This document shows positions 41,801-52,986 of a stretch of DNA of 64,000 nt, piece by piece; the stretch's first letter is position 1, and each line of letters opens with the position of its first letter. Position numbers and translations under genes: made by a program. The stretch is taken from assembly GCA_010645155.1 (NCBI GenBank), contig CM021315.1, positions 12,265,607 to 12,329,606 of the forward strand, given 5' to 3'. The notes beneath the pieces are model-generated. The model worked only from the letters and a program-made list of their open reading frames with translations. It ran no database searches and had not been told where the DNA came from. This stretch comes from Tigriopus japonicus. Lineage: Eukaryota; Arthropoda; Copepoda; Harpacticoida; Harpacticidae.

Positions 41801-44080
41801 TGAGAGCTCTAACGTCGTCGTCGTCGACGACCTTTATCTGGCAATAGAGATTCCTCATCGTTTTATATGCGAGATATTATCAAATGTCCATTTCTCATCC
41901 AGGCCCGCCTCTCGGCCTGACCTGCCAGTTGGCCTATTGCAATCGAGGGCCCAAGTCAGTCAGTAAATGGCTACATACTTGAGGGGAACCAAATTGCTCC
42001 CCAGAAGCTCCGACTAAGAGGATAGACCTCATGGATAGACATAGTCCACCGACTGACTGTATTGCAGAAGTAGAAACAACGGCAGCCCCTCCAATTCTAA
42101 GCCACCTCAAAATAGGGTTGAAGTCTCTTTGAGGAATGCCAGGAACTGGAATGATTCCGAAAAAGCCCATCTCGGACTGAGGAATATGCGTTCTATCTCC
42201 TCGTAATCTAACTGGTCTCTTCTTTGTCAAGACAATTTGGAGGGCATACAACGTTCATCTGGTTGGAAGAGAGGGGGTGACCATATTTGGAAAACCTCGA
42301 ACAAAACAAGTAGACAGGTTATATTCCTCCTCCTCCTCCTTCTTCTTGTTCGTCTTTGCCTCGTTCAGCCAGCTGCATTGCATATCCATATTTGTACGAG
42401 CAAAATGGTTCTAGAGTCTGCAGCTAACCACCTATCCAACCAACCAACCAACGGATCAGCCCACTAAAATGAGCCTTTTTAGGGTCTTTTCCTTCTGAGG
42501 CCATGACAGATTCGTTCATGGAGCAGAATATCAACTCCAGTTTCCGTCGCATTACGGTCTGGTAGGTCACTCAAATATTATAAACTAATGCCACTTTTGA
42601 GTCCATTCAATCCTCCGTTTCCGCTGTTCAGTCTTTCTAAAGGAGCGATTAGTTTCCATTCACCCTGATCGGGGTAAAAACCGGCATTCAATTGAGCCTG
42701 GTTTCAAGGAGGAGGTCGAGACACCATGCAAGCACTGCGGTGTTTCATGGGTTCGGCACACGAGATAGTGGAAGTAGTCATATAAATAAATTTACTACTC
42801 ATTTCGATTCCAAGCGCCAAGAGGATCAGAAGACATCAAGGAAGCATATAAAAAAGGGTATTAGCATTTTGAACACGAAGAACGCAGAGCAGACTCGGAG
42901 TGAATTTACAACAACACTGGGACGGAGACTAGCTTTTTTCTTCTCTTTCTTTATGAGGGTTCGTTCCATTTGAGCCGATGAACAAGGTGCTTGCTATTCG
43001 CTCAAGACGAATACTTAATGCTAAGATGGCTTGAAATAAACATTTCATTGGATGGAACCGAGGTGATGAAATGCTAACAGGCAATTCGACTTGTCTCTGT
43101 CCATTGCTCTCGTACCATGTACGTAGTTCTTTCTCCAAAAGCGCCTTGTGTTCGTAATGAATAGGGTAATAAATAGAGGACTTGGAGCGAACAACCACTG
43201 TCTGATGCGGCTAATGTGTGACAAAATTGCACACATGCACCACATATATAGTCGACAATCAAAGTCCTTCTCAACTCAACCAGGGTCTCGTTGACCTGGT
43301 GTGATTCATCCACAAAGCAAACAATGACTTTGCTCGCATGTGATAAAGAGGTGGAGACGGTGGAATGAGGATTCAGATAGTCAAGTATACTAAACACAGT
43401 ACAGGATAGGCATACTTTACATTGGCTGACTTTCAGGTTGTAAACCGATCCAGACCAGGTACTCCCCCTAGATTCCATTTCCAGGGAGTAGTAAAACTTA
43501 ATTTGCATTGACAGGCCATTAATTCCCCCAAAAAACTTCCACTCTCTCTCTCTCTGCATCCACTCATCTAAATGCGTACTTGTATTAGCCCTATCACAAC
43601 AATCTAAGCTCCATCCACATTCACTCCTCCTCCGTTGATGCTTCTGTCGACGCCACTTTATCTGATGTTTAGAGGGAGTTAGTAGTAGCAGACACACCAA
43701 AGCTGTCAAAAAGAGACTTGAAGGCCCTTTGGTCCATCACTAGATGCTTCCCTGGCCTTGTTCCTTGGCTGTTGTACAGCTGTACCCCGACGTCATTCTG
43801 GCCTCTCTAACGCAAGGCAATTCCTGAATGGCCAAATAGTTCATCCCCTCCCTCATTCGTTGTTGCGTGGGCGTGACAGAAAACCCGCTTCTTTTCTCGC
43901 ATGCATCTGGTGTCTCTTTCTTGTCTTACCTAGCTCGTCCACGAGTCTGATCATGACCCCGCCAATGTGAAGATCGCCTCTGACCCGAAGTGACCTCTCG
44001 ACTTGGAGGTCGGTCACGAAGATGGTCAGCGTCCAGCTGCCATCGCCCACGGACACGCCACCACTCAACCTGCCAGTCAT
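20213..44080 (-). CDS. Kindlin (fermitin/UNC-112 family) paralog B, 712 aa
   Basis: Same role as paralog A: integrin co-activator at adhesion sites. Exons in transcript order: 44080-43930, 23811-23578, 23452-23205, 23120-22686, 22597-22187, 21809-21597, 20752-20516, 20422-20213. Total 2139 nt, in frame throughout, with GT-AG junctions. Motifs run F0 ([42 protein letters not shown]), F1 (RHPEELSL), linker, F2 start ([33 protein letters not shown]), PH ([18 protein letters not shown]), F2 end ([11 protein letters not shown]), F3 ([21 protein letters not shown], ending KLTGGWL). The length is typical for the family. Two introns of paralog A (between its exons 4/5 and 6/7) are absent here. The first in-frame ATG is at 44080, with a stop upstream at 44137-44135, so the N terminus is short unless an upstream exon splices in. 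F3 has Ala644-Trp645 where vertebrate kindlins have Gln-Trp. Confidence 0.92.
37662..37699. repeat. CT dinucleotide microsatellite, slightly interrupted
   Basis: A pyrimidine run of CT units with TTCTTT interruptions, followed shortly by a poly-C tract near 37716-37727. It lies in intron 1 of kindlin B and is likely length-variable. Confidence 0.85.
38742..38816. repeat. CAT trinucleotide microsatellite, 25 uninterrupted units
   Basis: Seventy-five bases of perfect CAT repeat. In the six frames it yields poly-Ser, poly-Ile, poly-Met and similar runs in open frames that are artefacts of the repeat. Perfect arrays of this length are usually polymorphic. It is intronic in kindlin B. Confidence 0.95.
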
Positions 44081-47000
44081 TTTGCCCACTCGAGGATGAG
44101 GAATGGGTCTTGTAATAATGATCTTGGGTTTTCCTCAATGAGGTGACAAGATTGTCTGGGAAGAAGAACTTCACACTCACTCACTCGCTCACTCACTTAG
44201 GATTCACTGCTGAGCAGGCATTACAAGGATACGAAGAGGAGGCACCTTCACAATCACAACAATTATGGAGAAGGCCCACGAGGTTGTTGATAACAGCAAC
44301 TTGACGCGGTCGATGGATGATGGAATTATCACATTTCCTTGAAACAAGTCCGATTGACGGCTGCCAGAAGGACGAATGAAAGAGACTACTCGTGATGGTC
44401 AGAGGCCTATTCGTTCTTGGGTCTGCCCGTGCGTCGATCGGTCGTTCGGTAGTAATGGGTCGGTCGGTCTTCTCGTCAGCTCGGTGTTCAGAAATAATCT
44501 CGCGTCGAACAAGTGAGAGCGAAAGCAAATTTCAATGATGATGATGATGATGATGATGATGGCTAGAGTTTTCTTGGGAATTGGAGGAAAATATCAGACC
44601 CTCCTCCGACTGCTAGTTGTATCACCACTATCGTCTAACTAGGAGTGAGTGGCGTTGAACACCGTGCTCCAATTCTTCACCCTCGATTCGTGGATGGACG
44701 TCAAGGTTCTCGAGATAAAGAGAGAAAGCTCTCCTTTATGAACGAGAAAACTCACTGAGGAAGGATGGGAACGAACGGGGAAGCAAGGAACAGAGAACTC
44801 TGAGAGAGCCAAGGCAGCTTTCGTTCATTCGTTCAATCGTTCGTCCCCTGGTTGGCCGCGTTCGTCCGTCCGTTTCCCGTATGGATTGGAGTAATAATCC
44901 TCTTCTAGCTTTTTTTCTGCACGGGGGGAAAATACAATCACCTTGAAGCTGGAGAAGCTCACTCGCGTAGTCAGTCAGTCCGTAGGTACGTACGTCAGTC
45001 ACTCACATGTACCTTCTTCGGCTTGTCTGGCATTCAAATACGAGAGCTACGGCTTAATCAAAGGGAAAGCCGAGTTCATGGAAATTTGCCAATTTTTCAC
45101 TGCTTTTCGGAAATGATCTTGAACGACTGTCCCAAACTTGGGTGGCTTGAAGTTCGTGGGTCCGTTCGTCCGTCAGCTTTGGCCAAGTTCTTGTGTCTTT
45201 CCCGAGATCGATTGTGTACTCATGAATTGGATGAATCGGCTGGTTGGGGGCCCATGGCCAAAATTATCAACCATGTGTGCTCCGTTCGCTGGAATTGTTG
45301 TTGTTGGTACCTTTTTTCTTGGTCGATGATGTCACCCTCTCACTCCAACACCAACAACTGGGCCAAAACCAATTCGACGACGGCGACGAGTTCGATCCTC
45401 TCCTCACCCATCATCGAGCTCCACTAGTCAAATTCATGCCAAAATTCGGTGTGGATATAGAAGTATGTGTGTGTGTAGGTTTTCCCCTTACACATTCGAC
45501 CTAGTCAAGCAGCTGGGATGATGCTCTGTAGTTGTTGAAGTAGTAGTGGTAGTATAGTATAGTAGTTTTCGAACATGCGTTCATAGTGTAGTTCTGGGCA
45601 CTGAAGAGCGTTGGGGAGATTTTGAGTGCCCACCTCATAGTTCTTCTACCACCTTAACTTTGACGGCCATCCCAAACGAACGCGAGGATGGAGGTACGGA
45701 CACACTTACAAGTCCTCACACACACACACGCACTCAAATGCGGAATGCGGAGACGGTCGCCGTCTTGAATGGTGGATGGATGAGTTAGTTGGTGGACGGT
45801 CCTCTCCTCGCCACCTTTGGGGTCCCTGGCTTTGAGTTCGTCGATCAACGCGACGAGTTTGGGGGCCAATTCGAAAACATGTTTGCCCATACATACACCG
45901 AGTAAGACGAGCCATCCATCCATCCGACTTTGAAAGGGCCCTTTGCCCTTCGTTTTAGAGTGGGTCTTGTTCCTCTTCTTCTTAGGCTTTTCAAGAAGCG
46001 TTTCGAGTATTCCGAGTTGACTCATTTCGAGTTCGTTGGTGTTGGTTGGCCTGAGGTTGGAAATCCAGTTGTTGCCCTTGTCCACTTCGTTTGAATCGGC
46101 GTAGATTTGGTTTGAATATGGTTCTCGACGTCATTTCGATTCCACAATGTGGGTGTCAGCTAGTTACATTGACTAAATCAATAGCTCTGTAATGTACTGT
46201 TCAGTTTTACACTGGCATTTTCAAAACGAATTTTTTGCATGTTTAGGGAAATATGGAAATATGATTCAAAACGGGGGATTAATATTTGTCTAAAATAAAA
46301 GATCTCGACAAATGTTTGTGATGAAAACAGATCTACAAATGAGATGCAATTTCTAATGACTTCATTTTTTTAGCGAAAATAGGGATGCCAATTTGACCTG
46401 ACTAAAGAATCGGCTCGTGAGTCGCGGGATTTGTAAATTTTTAAGTGTCGTTTTAAAAAGGAAAAGGTCGAATTGAACGAGCTTTTGTGGCAACAAAACA
46501 TAATCACGCTTGCAGAAGTGGCGTTAGACCCATAAATTGATGAATAAGCCCATCCCTTGAATGTTGAATCTTTGGACTCCTCCCCAATTAAGTATTCCAT
46601 GTGGTTTTGGAACTGGTCGAACACCCTGTAGTATGCTATGTTGACTCATTCTTCATTCTCTGACTATTGAGACGCTTGCTTAGCTGCCAGAAATTCAACC
46701 ATTAAAGGTTGTCGTCACCTCCCCCATCCACCCATGGAACTGGGTTACCGCCATTAAGGTGTATTTCCAACGCCATTAGTCAAGTTTTGACAAATTCAAA
46801 ATGACAAGCTTTCAAGCAATTCAAATTTTTTCCCACTTCCCTGCCCAGAGAGCTACGTGAAAGAACGAAAGAACTTGGACTAGAAAAGCATCCATTAAAT
46901 GATGACATGGCTATCAGGCGTCATTACTCAACTTTGAATCTTCACTTTGCTTGCATAGACAACACTTGCTTATATCCCGCCCTTCTCCCTTCAGAGCTGG

Positions 47001-48818
47001 CCAAGCGGAATTCGGTTTCCGCTTATCTTTTCCCCTTCCGTTTAGCAGCTTCTAACAACTGTTCTGAATCCGTTTCAATTTCTATCATCATCATCACTAG
47101 AGCAAGGATCATAAAGTCTTTCAAAAAAAAAAAAAAACTCTTTTTGGCCGTTTTGGACCAAAAACTGAGATTAAAAAAACTATTTTCGAGAATTCTTCAC
47201 AACTGCTGTATTTAGTGGCAGCGTCAATCAGAACTAAATTGAAACCAAGATCCGATCTAGAAAAGGTAGCTACTTGGTAAAAGGGCGAGATGAAGAAAAA
47301 GAATAAATTTCATTGAAATGCGATAAAACAGACTAAAGCATTATCAACTAAAAGTGATAAAGGAGACAAACTAAAATTTGCAAAAACACTTTTCTTTGGA
47401 CACATTTTCACAAAAAACTTTTCCCTTCCGTTTAAAGCTCGATCAAACTTTTTCGTACATTTTGCTCAATCTAACCAAAATGAAACTATCAGTGTGACAA
47501 ACATTTTTGGGGTAAAAACAATCTGTTTTTGATATTTTCCCAACGTTTTTTTCTGCCCCCTAATCAACATCACAATTAATTATCATCACTTTTGCTAGCA
47601 TGCATAGATTAGAAAACGAAGAGCTGAACAATGAACATCCACGTACACACTTGAGGAACTTGGTGGGCGTTTGGAGGGTGAAAATTTGAAAATCAAGGCT
47701 AATTTTCTTGTAAAAGGGGGAAAAAGGGCCGGTCTCTCTTACCTGAACTTGGGCGTTCACATATTTGCCCTCGACAAAGAGGAAATTCAAATAAAAGCCA
47801 TGCTAATCCATGGTTGTGTTTGACTAACGATTTGAACTTGCGGCTGGGCACCAATTATCACGAAATCTTTCCTCATCGACGAACTCCAAGAAATGTTGAA
47901 AATGCAAGATTGACATTTCAGGAAGCGACAGTACAAGTTATGAACGGCGTTTTAAATGTGCGGACAGGATGACAATGGTTTTTTTCTCTTTTTTTAAGGG
48001 ATACTTTTTTACCGCTCAGAACCGGTTTGTGTTTTTTTTTGTTTGACAGGCTTCATCATTAGGTTCAATTGCTTTATTTATCTAATCGAAGCCGACCTAA
48101 TGGTTACGCATCAATAAATACCTGGCCCAATTATTGCCCTCCAATTGTTGGCTAAAGAGAGCTCCATTAATCTCACTGATAAACCAACAAGAAGCAACTC
48201 GTTATTTTAAAAACTCGTTTTAGAATCGGACTTTGAACCAAAGAGTTTGAAAACCTGCACTAATGATCTATCAAGGTTGAATATGTAGATCGATTGATGT
48301 AAATTAGTTCCATTTTTCAAATAATTTGCCCATTGCTGACCAAAACTAAGTTTCAAGTACAATTGAACTATCCCATTAAAATAGATGTACGATTTTCATT
48401 ACGAGATCTACTGTTGATCAATTTGGACGTTGAAGTCCTTCCAACGTTTTTAGTGTGCCGAAAAATGCAAAAAACAAGAACATTAGTAGTTTCATATTCA
48501 TGGCATTTGCCAGTAGTCTCTTCAAAATATTTCATTACATTTATCATTTTACAAAATGAAAACTATGACATTACGCAATCAAAAGTTTTGATTAAGACAT
48601 AATACTTGTTACTCAGAGGCTTCTTCCACTCAATAGTTTCTAATATTTAAAGTGGTTCCAAGAACATGTTTTTGTTACCCCGCCAAAGTTAATGCTGTCC
48701 TTAACGTGTAAAAACACAATAGAACACAAAAGCAGAGTTCAAGATTAGGTTAAAAACAAATTTGTCAACAACTCCTTTGGGAAGTCCATTGTACTTAAAG
48801 ATAAGGGTAAGTATACTA
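44081..48818. other. Region upstream of kindlin B, no confident gene
   Basis: This should include the kindlin B promoter and 5' UTR near 44.1-44.5 kb. A GAT repeat (about nine units) lies at 44535-44561. An open frame on the minus strand at 45654-46085 contains stretches that look protein-like, such as KHVFELAPKLVALIDELKARD, but I recognise no family and see no supporting splice pair. From about 46.2 kb rightward the sequence becomes AT-rich and looks intergenic. Confidence 0.5.
44535..44561. repeat. GAT trinucleotide microsatellite
   Basis: About nine GAT/ATG units in a row, roughly 450 bp upstream of the kindlin B start codon. No functional assignment. Confidence 0.85.
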
Positions 48819-48826
48819 GAGCTGTG

Positions 48827-50066
48827 CATCGGATCCGAAAGGTCCCCAAAATCCAATCCGAACTTGATTTCTTTAATCCGAATCCGAATCCGAGAGCTTC
48901 CATTCAATCCGAACGATTTCGAATCCGAAAATTTGCTACTCAATCCGAACGAATCCGAATCCGAAAATTTTTGCCCAATCCCAACGAATCCGAATCCGAA
49001 AATCTTCTGCCCAATCCGAACGAATCCGAATCCGAAAATTTGGCGCAAAATCCGAAAAAAATCCGAAAATTTGGCGAAAATCCGAAACAAATCCGAAAAT
49101 TTGGCGAAAATCCGAAAAAATCCGAATTTTTTTTTTGCTAATTCCGATTTAAATCTGATTATTTTGTTATTTTGGCCTAAATTGGAAATAACACTTTCAA
49201 CTAGAAGCATATTATTTTAAATATAATATATCTTTTCAATATTTCCACGTTTAGCCTTGATTTTTTTTAACATTTTGGCATTTTCCAGGAAAAAATAAGC
49301 ATTTTCTTGTTTTTTGGCAAAATATTTCAGGACAAATTAATGAATGCTCTTTGCACAATAGAATTTCCCAAATGAACCAAATATGTTAAAATGTTTATGA
49401 AAAGGTATTGATTCAAAAAATCACAATCATATCAACAGTCAAATGCAGAAAAAACTGCGTAATTGAATGGGGTGAAAACATTTTTATCTTTAAATCAGTT
49501 TGGTGTCAAGTGGGCTGATATTTACGCACTTAATTGCAATCCAGGGGTGAATACTTGGCAAAATATTTACTTTATTCAAATAGGATGGTTTTGCTTTGAA
49601 CACGTTTTGTAACTTTTTGATGCTTTTTTACTACAAAACCTTTCTATGATTCTCTTAATATAGAAATATTTGATCTCAATGCTCTCATTTAATTGGTAAA
49701 ATCTGAAACATTAAAATACCTTGTGGAGTCATTAAAAAATTCAGAGTTGAAGGCAGGAGATTGCATTTAAATCATCAAACAAAAAAGGTCTCATAATGAA
49801 AATATTGTGAATTGAAATAAAAAAGTAAAATGAAAAATTCGGATTGGTTTCGGATTACGTCGGATCCGAAATTTTTTTCGCAAATCCGAATCCGAATCCG
49901 AATCCGACAGGTTTTGGCAAATCCGAACGAATCCGAATCCGAAAATTCGCGCTAAAATCCGAACGAATCCGAATCCGAAAATTCTTGCGTCAATCCGAAC
50001 GAATCCGAATCCGATCGGATTCGGATCCGATCGGATCCGACTTTTCGGATCCGATGCACAGCTCTA
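48827..50066. mobile_element. hAT-like non-autonomous element (MITE) with AATCCGAA arrays
   Basis: The element is 1240 bp. Its ends form a perfect 24-bp terminal inverted repeat beginning TAGAGCTGTGCATC. It is flanked by a perfect 8-bp duplication, AAGTATAC, at 48819-48826 and 50067-50074, the target-site length of hAT transposons. Behind each terminus lies an array built on AATCCGAA, with higher-order units of roughly 30 bp (AATCCGAACG, AATCCGAATCCG, then AAAATT and a variable spacer). The arrays run through about 49128 on the left and from about 49837 on the right, in the same orientation. The core is AT-rich and has no transposase. Open frames across it translate the repeat into NPNESESEN-type peptides and are not genes. 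Confidence 0.88.
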
Positions 50067-50074
50067 AAGTATAC

Positions 50075-51594
50075 ACACAAACAGTAATCGTCGGCAGTCA
50101 ATAATAAACAGCAATGACCGACAGTTAGTCAACACGGAGGAAAGGATTGATTTATTCATAATTTTGCAAATTGATAATAATAATAGATTCAAGTCGATGG
50201 AATGCTTTATAATGAAAAGAATTTGATAAGAGCTATTTTTTTCTTAAATGTAATAGTAATGTTGTGATGTTTGCAAATTTTTGCCCATTAGCATTAAGGA
50301 GTTTACAATTTGTTTTGAATCAATAAGAAAATGAATGCAAAAAAGAGAATAGTAGTAATACGCACATTTCAAGTACTGGAAGTAAACTACCTGTAAATAA
50401 GTTAGGAAATAAAGAGCAAACAAAGGTTGAGTGACTTCATTATTGGGTGGTCCGTAGAATTGAGTTTATCTTCGTAATTCAGGGTTGCCTTACTCCACAA
50501 CGCGGTCTTCACGAGCCAACTTCTCGACGAGCAAGCCAGACAGAAAATTTTTGTTATTTTATGATATGCTGATGAAATGATGAAAATTAATTCCATCAGC
50601 TTCATACAAAGTTGGCCCATGTGGCCGATTTTTCGAACGTTCCGGTGTTTAGCTCACAGTTGCTCAAAATCCAGACGAACATGACATGGTCAAGCAATAC
50701 TCTCTTAGATTACATTGGAGCCTTTTAACAATTCAATTCAAAGTTTTACTCACTACCCAAAAAATGTATAAAGATAATCTCATCTGCAAGCTGTCACAAG
50801 AGGACAGTTTAATTTATCCGCATGAAAGTACCAGCTGGCAACGATGGCGATAAAATGGCAGCACTCGGATATTGTCGGTGTTTTTATTTATCCATTCTTA
50901 CATCATTCATGTGTGACTCAAAGTAGAGCGATTGACGGACTAAACGCATAATCTATTATTACAAAGTGTACATATAACGTCCAATGAGGAAACCAGCCTT
51001 CTAGCATAACATTTCCTCGGCTTCGTGTCTTCAAACTTGGTAATTAAGCATAGTTCTTAAACATTGAAAAAACATCTGAATTTCTGTTCTGGCTGGAAAT
51101 AAAAAAGGATTTATCGCTTCTTTTAACCTTTGGCTCTAATAATGAAAAGAAGTCACTCGAATCAAAAAGCACTGAATTTCCTGGAGAGGCAGAGACACAA
51201 ACGGTTAGAGTAATGCTTTCCAGGTTAAAAAAATCAGTGACGTTGACGAGAGAAATTATTTTAATATTCAGCTCAATCGAACGTTAGAGAAAAAAGTTAA
51301 GCACTCTCGAAATTTAGTGTAAATCCAACTAAGAATGAATGAACTAGCCCTCTTCAACTCAAACACTCAGAGATCTCTTCAGAACGTAAGTTTGAAAAAG
51401 GATAACTTTTGACACCAGCATTCGATCGAGTTGATATTTAAAATATGTAGTGTCCCCAACCCAAGCCATTTCTCATTGGCGGAAGAACGCCATTGCTTTG
51501 GTTCTCCTGGAAATCATCAATCTCGTTGCTAGCCTCCCACTCCAGGAAATTCAGTGCTTCTTGCTCTTACAAAAACTACGGTAATCCTGTAGTC
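50075..51594. other. AT-rich intergenic stretch before the assembly gap
   Basis: No gene is recognised. An open frame on the minus strand at 50402-50620 has a faint kindlin F0-like look, discussed as a finding. The right end carries half of the inverted repeat that abuts the gap. Confidence 0.5.
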
Positions 51595-51818
51595 NNNNNN
51601 NNNNNNNNNNNNNNNNNNNNNNNNNNNNNNNNNNNNNNNNNNNNNNNNNNNNNNNNNNNNNNNNNNNNNNNNNNNNNNNNNNNNNNNNNNNNNNNNNNNN
51701 NNNNNNNNNNNNNNNNNNNNNNNNNNNNNNNNNNNNNNNNNNNNNNNNNNNNNNNNNNNNNNNNNNNNNNNNNNNNNNNNNNNNNNNNNNNNNNNNNNNN
51801 NNNNNNNNNNNNNNNNNN
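51595..51818. other. Assembly gap, 224 N
   Basis: A run of undetermined bases. The sequence immediately left (51580-51594, GGTAATCCTGTAGTC) is the exact reverse complement of the sequence immediately right (51819-51833). The gap could hide an inverted repeat or a 5' exon of the IBA57 gene. Open frames reading through it are meaningless. Confidence 0.99.
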
Positions 51819-51869
51819 GACTACAGGATTACCAAAACTACATCCAGGCTTCTTCTTCCAGATTCCGTC

Positions 51870-52949
51870 ATGTTTTGGGTGCGATCGAGTTCGGTTTTAT
51901 CTCGATTCAATTGGAAAAGCGGCGTTCGGCAATTCTCTCAAGATGCTAACGGTCTCATTTGCGCTCATCTCAAAAATCGGGCCGTAGTTCGCGTTCAAGG
52001 CCAAGAAAGCGCCGATTTGCTCCAAGGACTCATGACCAACGATATCGTCAGACGGTTCGAGCCTTTGGACGACGAGGGTATGGTCAAGGATGAACAAGTT
52101 AAGAGTATCTACAGCCATATGCTCAACACGCAAGGTCGAGTTCTCTTTGATGTGATCGTGTTCAAGGGATTCCAAGACCACGAGTTCCTCTTAGATGTGG
52201 ATTATGACATGCGAGAAAAATTGGTCAAGCACTTGAAGATGTATAAAGTGCGTCGAAAGATTGACATCCAGTTGGAATCCGATCTGAAAGTGCTGGCCTT
52301 CTTCCAAAAGAATCCTCCCGAGAAAATAACCGAAGTGGAGGCGGCTGTCAAGAGTGATTTGCCCGGATCGATTCATTGCGATCGAGGCTGGATCTCACCC
52401 AACGATAAAGTAGCCCCATTAGAGTTCAGTGAGGACTGCCTATCTACTGTGGACCCGAGATTACCGGAATTAGGACACCGAATCATTGCCCCAAAAGAGC
52501 TTGAATTCGCCGATCAAGCTGATCATCGGCAAGATTATCAACAACATCGATACTGGTTTGGCGTGGCTGAAGGAGCTCAAGAAGTGGTTCCCGGTAAAGC
52601 TTTGCCTCTCGAATACAATGTGGACTATCTTCATGGGATTAGCTTCCATAAAGGCTGTTACATCGGACAGGAACTCACTGCCCGGACTCATCACACGGGT
52701 GTGATTCGTAAACGAATCATGCCCGTGGTCAGTTTGGATCACGAGTTTCAAGACGATTGGAACGACGATACGGATTTCTTGAATGAAGCCGGCAAAAAGA
52801 TTGGGAAACTCAAGGGAGCCAATGGCAAACTCGGCGTGGCTCTCATGAGGATCGTGGAGAGTATGAAGGCCAATCAAATTCAATATAACAGCCAATCCGT
52901 TCGTGTCTGTCAACCTCATTGGTGGCCATTAGACAAGAGTGAAGACTAA
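51870..52949 (+). CDS. IBA57: IBA57, mitochondrial iron-sulfur cluster assembly factor, 359 aa
   Basis: IBA57 is a folate-binding, GcvT-like protein that works with ISCA1/ISCA2 in mitochondria to mature 4Fe-4S proteins such as aconitase and lipoyl synthase. The family signature KGCYIGQE is intact at residues 261-268, followed by LTARTHHTGVIRKR, which is strongly IBA57-like. Upstream I see the N-terminal tetrahydrofolate-binding-fold pattern (LLQGLMTNDI near 50-59 and NTQGRVLFDVIV near 86-97) and HRYWFGVAEG near 226-235. The N terminus is basic and Ser/Arg-rich with no acids over the first 24 residues, as expected for a mitochondrial presequence. The coding region is a single exon. An acceptor-like CTTCTTCCAG ends 8 nt before the ATG, so a 5' leader is probably joined by cis- or trans-splicing. 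Confidence 0.93.
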   Translation: MFWVRSSSVLSRFNWKSGVRQFSQDANGLICAHLKNRAVVRVQGQESADLLQGLMTNDIVRRFEPLDDEGMVKDEQVKSIYSHMLNTQGRVLFDVIVFKGFQDHEFLLDVDYDMREKLVKHLKMYKVRRKIDIQLESDLKVLAFFQKNPPEKITEVEAAVKSDLPGSIHCDRGWISPNDKVAPLEFSEDCLSTVDPRLPELGHRIIAPKELEFADQADHRQDYQQHRYWFGVAEGAQEVVPGKALPLEYNVDYLHGISFHKGCYIGQELTARTHHTGVIRKRIMPVVSLDHEFQDDWNDDTDFLNEAGKKIGKLKGANGKLGVALMRIVESMKANQIQYNSQSVRVCQPHWWPLDKSED

Positions 52950-52986
52950 ACAGACAAAGATATCATTTGTTGATCAAAGTGCTTAC

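Larger units (their letters stand above)
23812..43929 (-). other. Intron 1 of kindlin B, about 20 kb
   Basis: The donor GTAAGACAAG follows exon 1 and the acceptor TTCCAG precedes exon 2, both phase 1. I read both strands and found no convincing nested gene. The longest frames (39193-39702 and 43074-43709, both minus) have no recognisable domain and codon use unlike the neighbouring exons. The intron is rich in simple repeats: AG near 26010-26034, CT at 37662-37699, CAT at 36181-36202 and 38742-38816. Gene B needs only this one long splice to join its first exon to the compact 3.6-kb body of the gene. Confidence 0.7.

Noticed and set aside
43074..43709. 211-codon open frame on the minus strand with a hydrophobic start
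   Set aside because: It lies inside intron 1 of kindlin B. Composition and codon use look random, it crosses an AG microsatellite, and no domain or splice partner is visible.
45654..46085. 143-codon minus-strand frame with protein-like stretches (KHVFELAPKLVALIDELKARD)
   Set aside because: Codon use in the middle is plausible, but no family is recognised, the end runs into a GT repeat, and no convincing acceptor or donor pair was found. Left as unannotated sequence pending transcript data.
46370..46640. Possible mariner-like terminus (CAGGGTGTTCGACCAG read on minus, next to TA) with an 84-codon frame
   Set aside because: I could not find a matching inverted end or a transposase motif.
48701..49210. 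Repetitive open frames (IFGFGFV and NPNESESEN types)
   Set aside because: They are translations of the AATCCGAA array of the hAT-like MITE.
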